Shown here piece after piece: positions 63,524 through 64,000 of a stretch of DNA of 64,000 bases; within the stretch, counting starts at the first letter, position 1; each line of letters begins with the position of its first letter. Made by a program: the position numbers and the translations under genes. Source of the stretch: Erodium maritimum. Lineage: Eukaryota > Streptophyta > Magnoliopsida > Geraniales > Geraniaceae. The notes below the pieces were generated by a model that was not told the DNA's origin, made no database searches, and was given only the letters and a program-made list of their open reading frames with translations. The DNA is taken from the NCBI GenBank assembly GCA_963921825.1, contig OY997589.1, positions 5,456,001 to 5,520,000 on the forward strand. The letters are read 5' to 3'.

Positions 63524-64000
63524 CTATAATCGGGACATCATTAATGCGTGTCGGGTCAACTGATCCTCGTTGTAGTTGGAGATGTCATTCTCATGCATGA
63601 CATTGTATTCTCTGAAGAGTTGATGCCATTGGTTGTTGAACTTCGCATGTTGTGCAGACCTCTGAAGCTTTAGTTAGACACTTTCTAAATTTATTTGGTT
63701 CGAGTCGGCCCTTGTTCGTTCCATGCCCGCCATGACATCTATTTGATTTTGGATGGTCTTCCCCTTCCTCTTCGTAGACTTCTTCCCCAACGGTCGCTCT
63801 TCTACTCGCCGAGGGGGAGAGGGTCTTTGCACCTCTCCTCTCTCGGTCAGATCGGAAGATACCCAATCTTGTTGGGACTCACCACCCAGAGGTATGTAAT
63901 CTTCATCGGTACTTGTGGGTGGGGTTGAGTTGTAAGTCTCAGTCTCAGTCTCATCCAATCGTTGTCGCCGTACATGAGCGATTGTGCCTTCCTCGGCGGT
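63524..64000 (-). pseudogene. Harbinger-type MYB/NAM-like accessory ORF, C-terminal part, runs off the window
   Basis: On the - strand an acidic stretch (MDETETETYN, TSTDEDYIP) leads to RPLGKKSTKRKGK and MAGMERTRADSNQ, the usual order in the DNA-binding partner protein of plant PIF/Harbinger elements. A TAA interrupts the frame at about 63674, after which the same frame continues (HAKFNNQWHQLFREYN) to a final stop at 63524. The nonsense codon makes it a likely pseudogene. The N-terminal MYB-like domain would lie beyond 64000. It could also be a domesticated host gene of the same family, but the internal stop argues against that. Confidence 0.6.

Overview
This window is nuclear DNA of a eudicot plant. 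The evidence is multi-exon genes with AT-rich GT-AG introns, plant-only families (G-type lectin S-domain receptor kinases, a GH3 auxin-amido synthetase, an F-box/FBD protein, a KIC-type EF-hand protein), and plant transposons of nearly every class. The sequence alone does not fix the species. No prokaryotic or viral gene, tRNA, rRNA or CRISPR array was seen.

Layout. (1) 1-30.1 kb: a tandem cluster of six S-domain receptor-like kinase (SRLK) genes, all on the + strand. Genes 1 and 2 are At4g03230-like, with an extra cysteine-rich block between the PAN domain and the membrane helix. Genes 3-6 are At1g67520/CES101-like. Gene 1 is cut by the window start and carries a 1-base frameshift. Gene 5 has a frameshifting 34-base deletion in its ectodomain. 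Genes 2, 3, 4 and 6 are open. A decayed piece of a second gene-2 copy lies just upstream of gene 4, so gene 4 arose by duplicating a gene 2-gene 3 block. Kinase-domain introns hold a MITE, SINE relics and hairpin elements, and a dead PIF/Harbinger transposase lies at 13-14.2 kb. (2) 30.1-38.5 kb: intergenic DNA with one small EF-hand gene (32.87-33.22 kb), two adjacent fold-back elements and an hAT-type non-autonomous element with an 8-bp target duplication. (3) 38.5-51.4 kb: retrotransposon graveyard. It holds two LINE copies that kept parts of ORF1 but lost nearly all of ORF2, a 5'-truncated LINE 3' end on the - strand, and a 2.5-kb solo LTR that split that LINE. (4) 53.1-58.3 kb: two ordinary genes, GH3 (+) and F-box/FBD (-). 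(5) 58.3-64 kb: probable LINE fragments, a second related solo LTR (3.1 kb, with internal minisatellites), and at the edge part of a Harbinger-type MYB/NAM-like accessory ORF.

How the parts relate. The SRLKs are predicted plasma-membrane receptors (signal peptide, B-lectin, S-locus glycoprotein/EGF-like, PAN, one membrane helix, RD-type Ser/Thr kinase). The cluster is evolving by tandem duplication, likely gene conversion, ectodomain damage and intronic transposon insertion. The GH3, EF-hand and F-box genes are independent single genes. I found no convincing new multi-gene system. The most informative signals are the birth-and-death history of the receptor cluster and several transposon insertions whose target duplications can be read directly.
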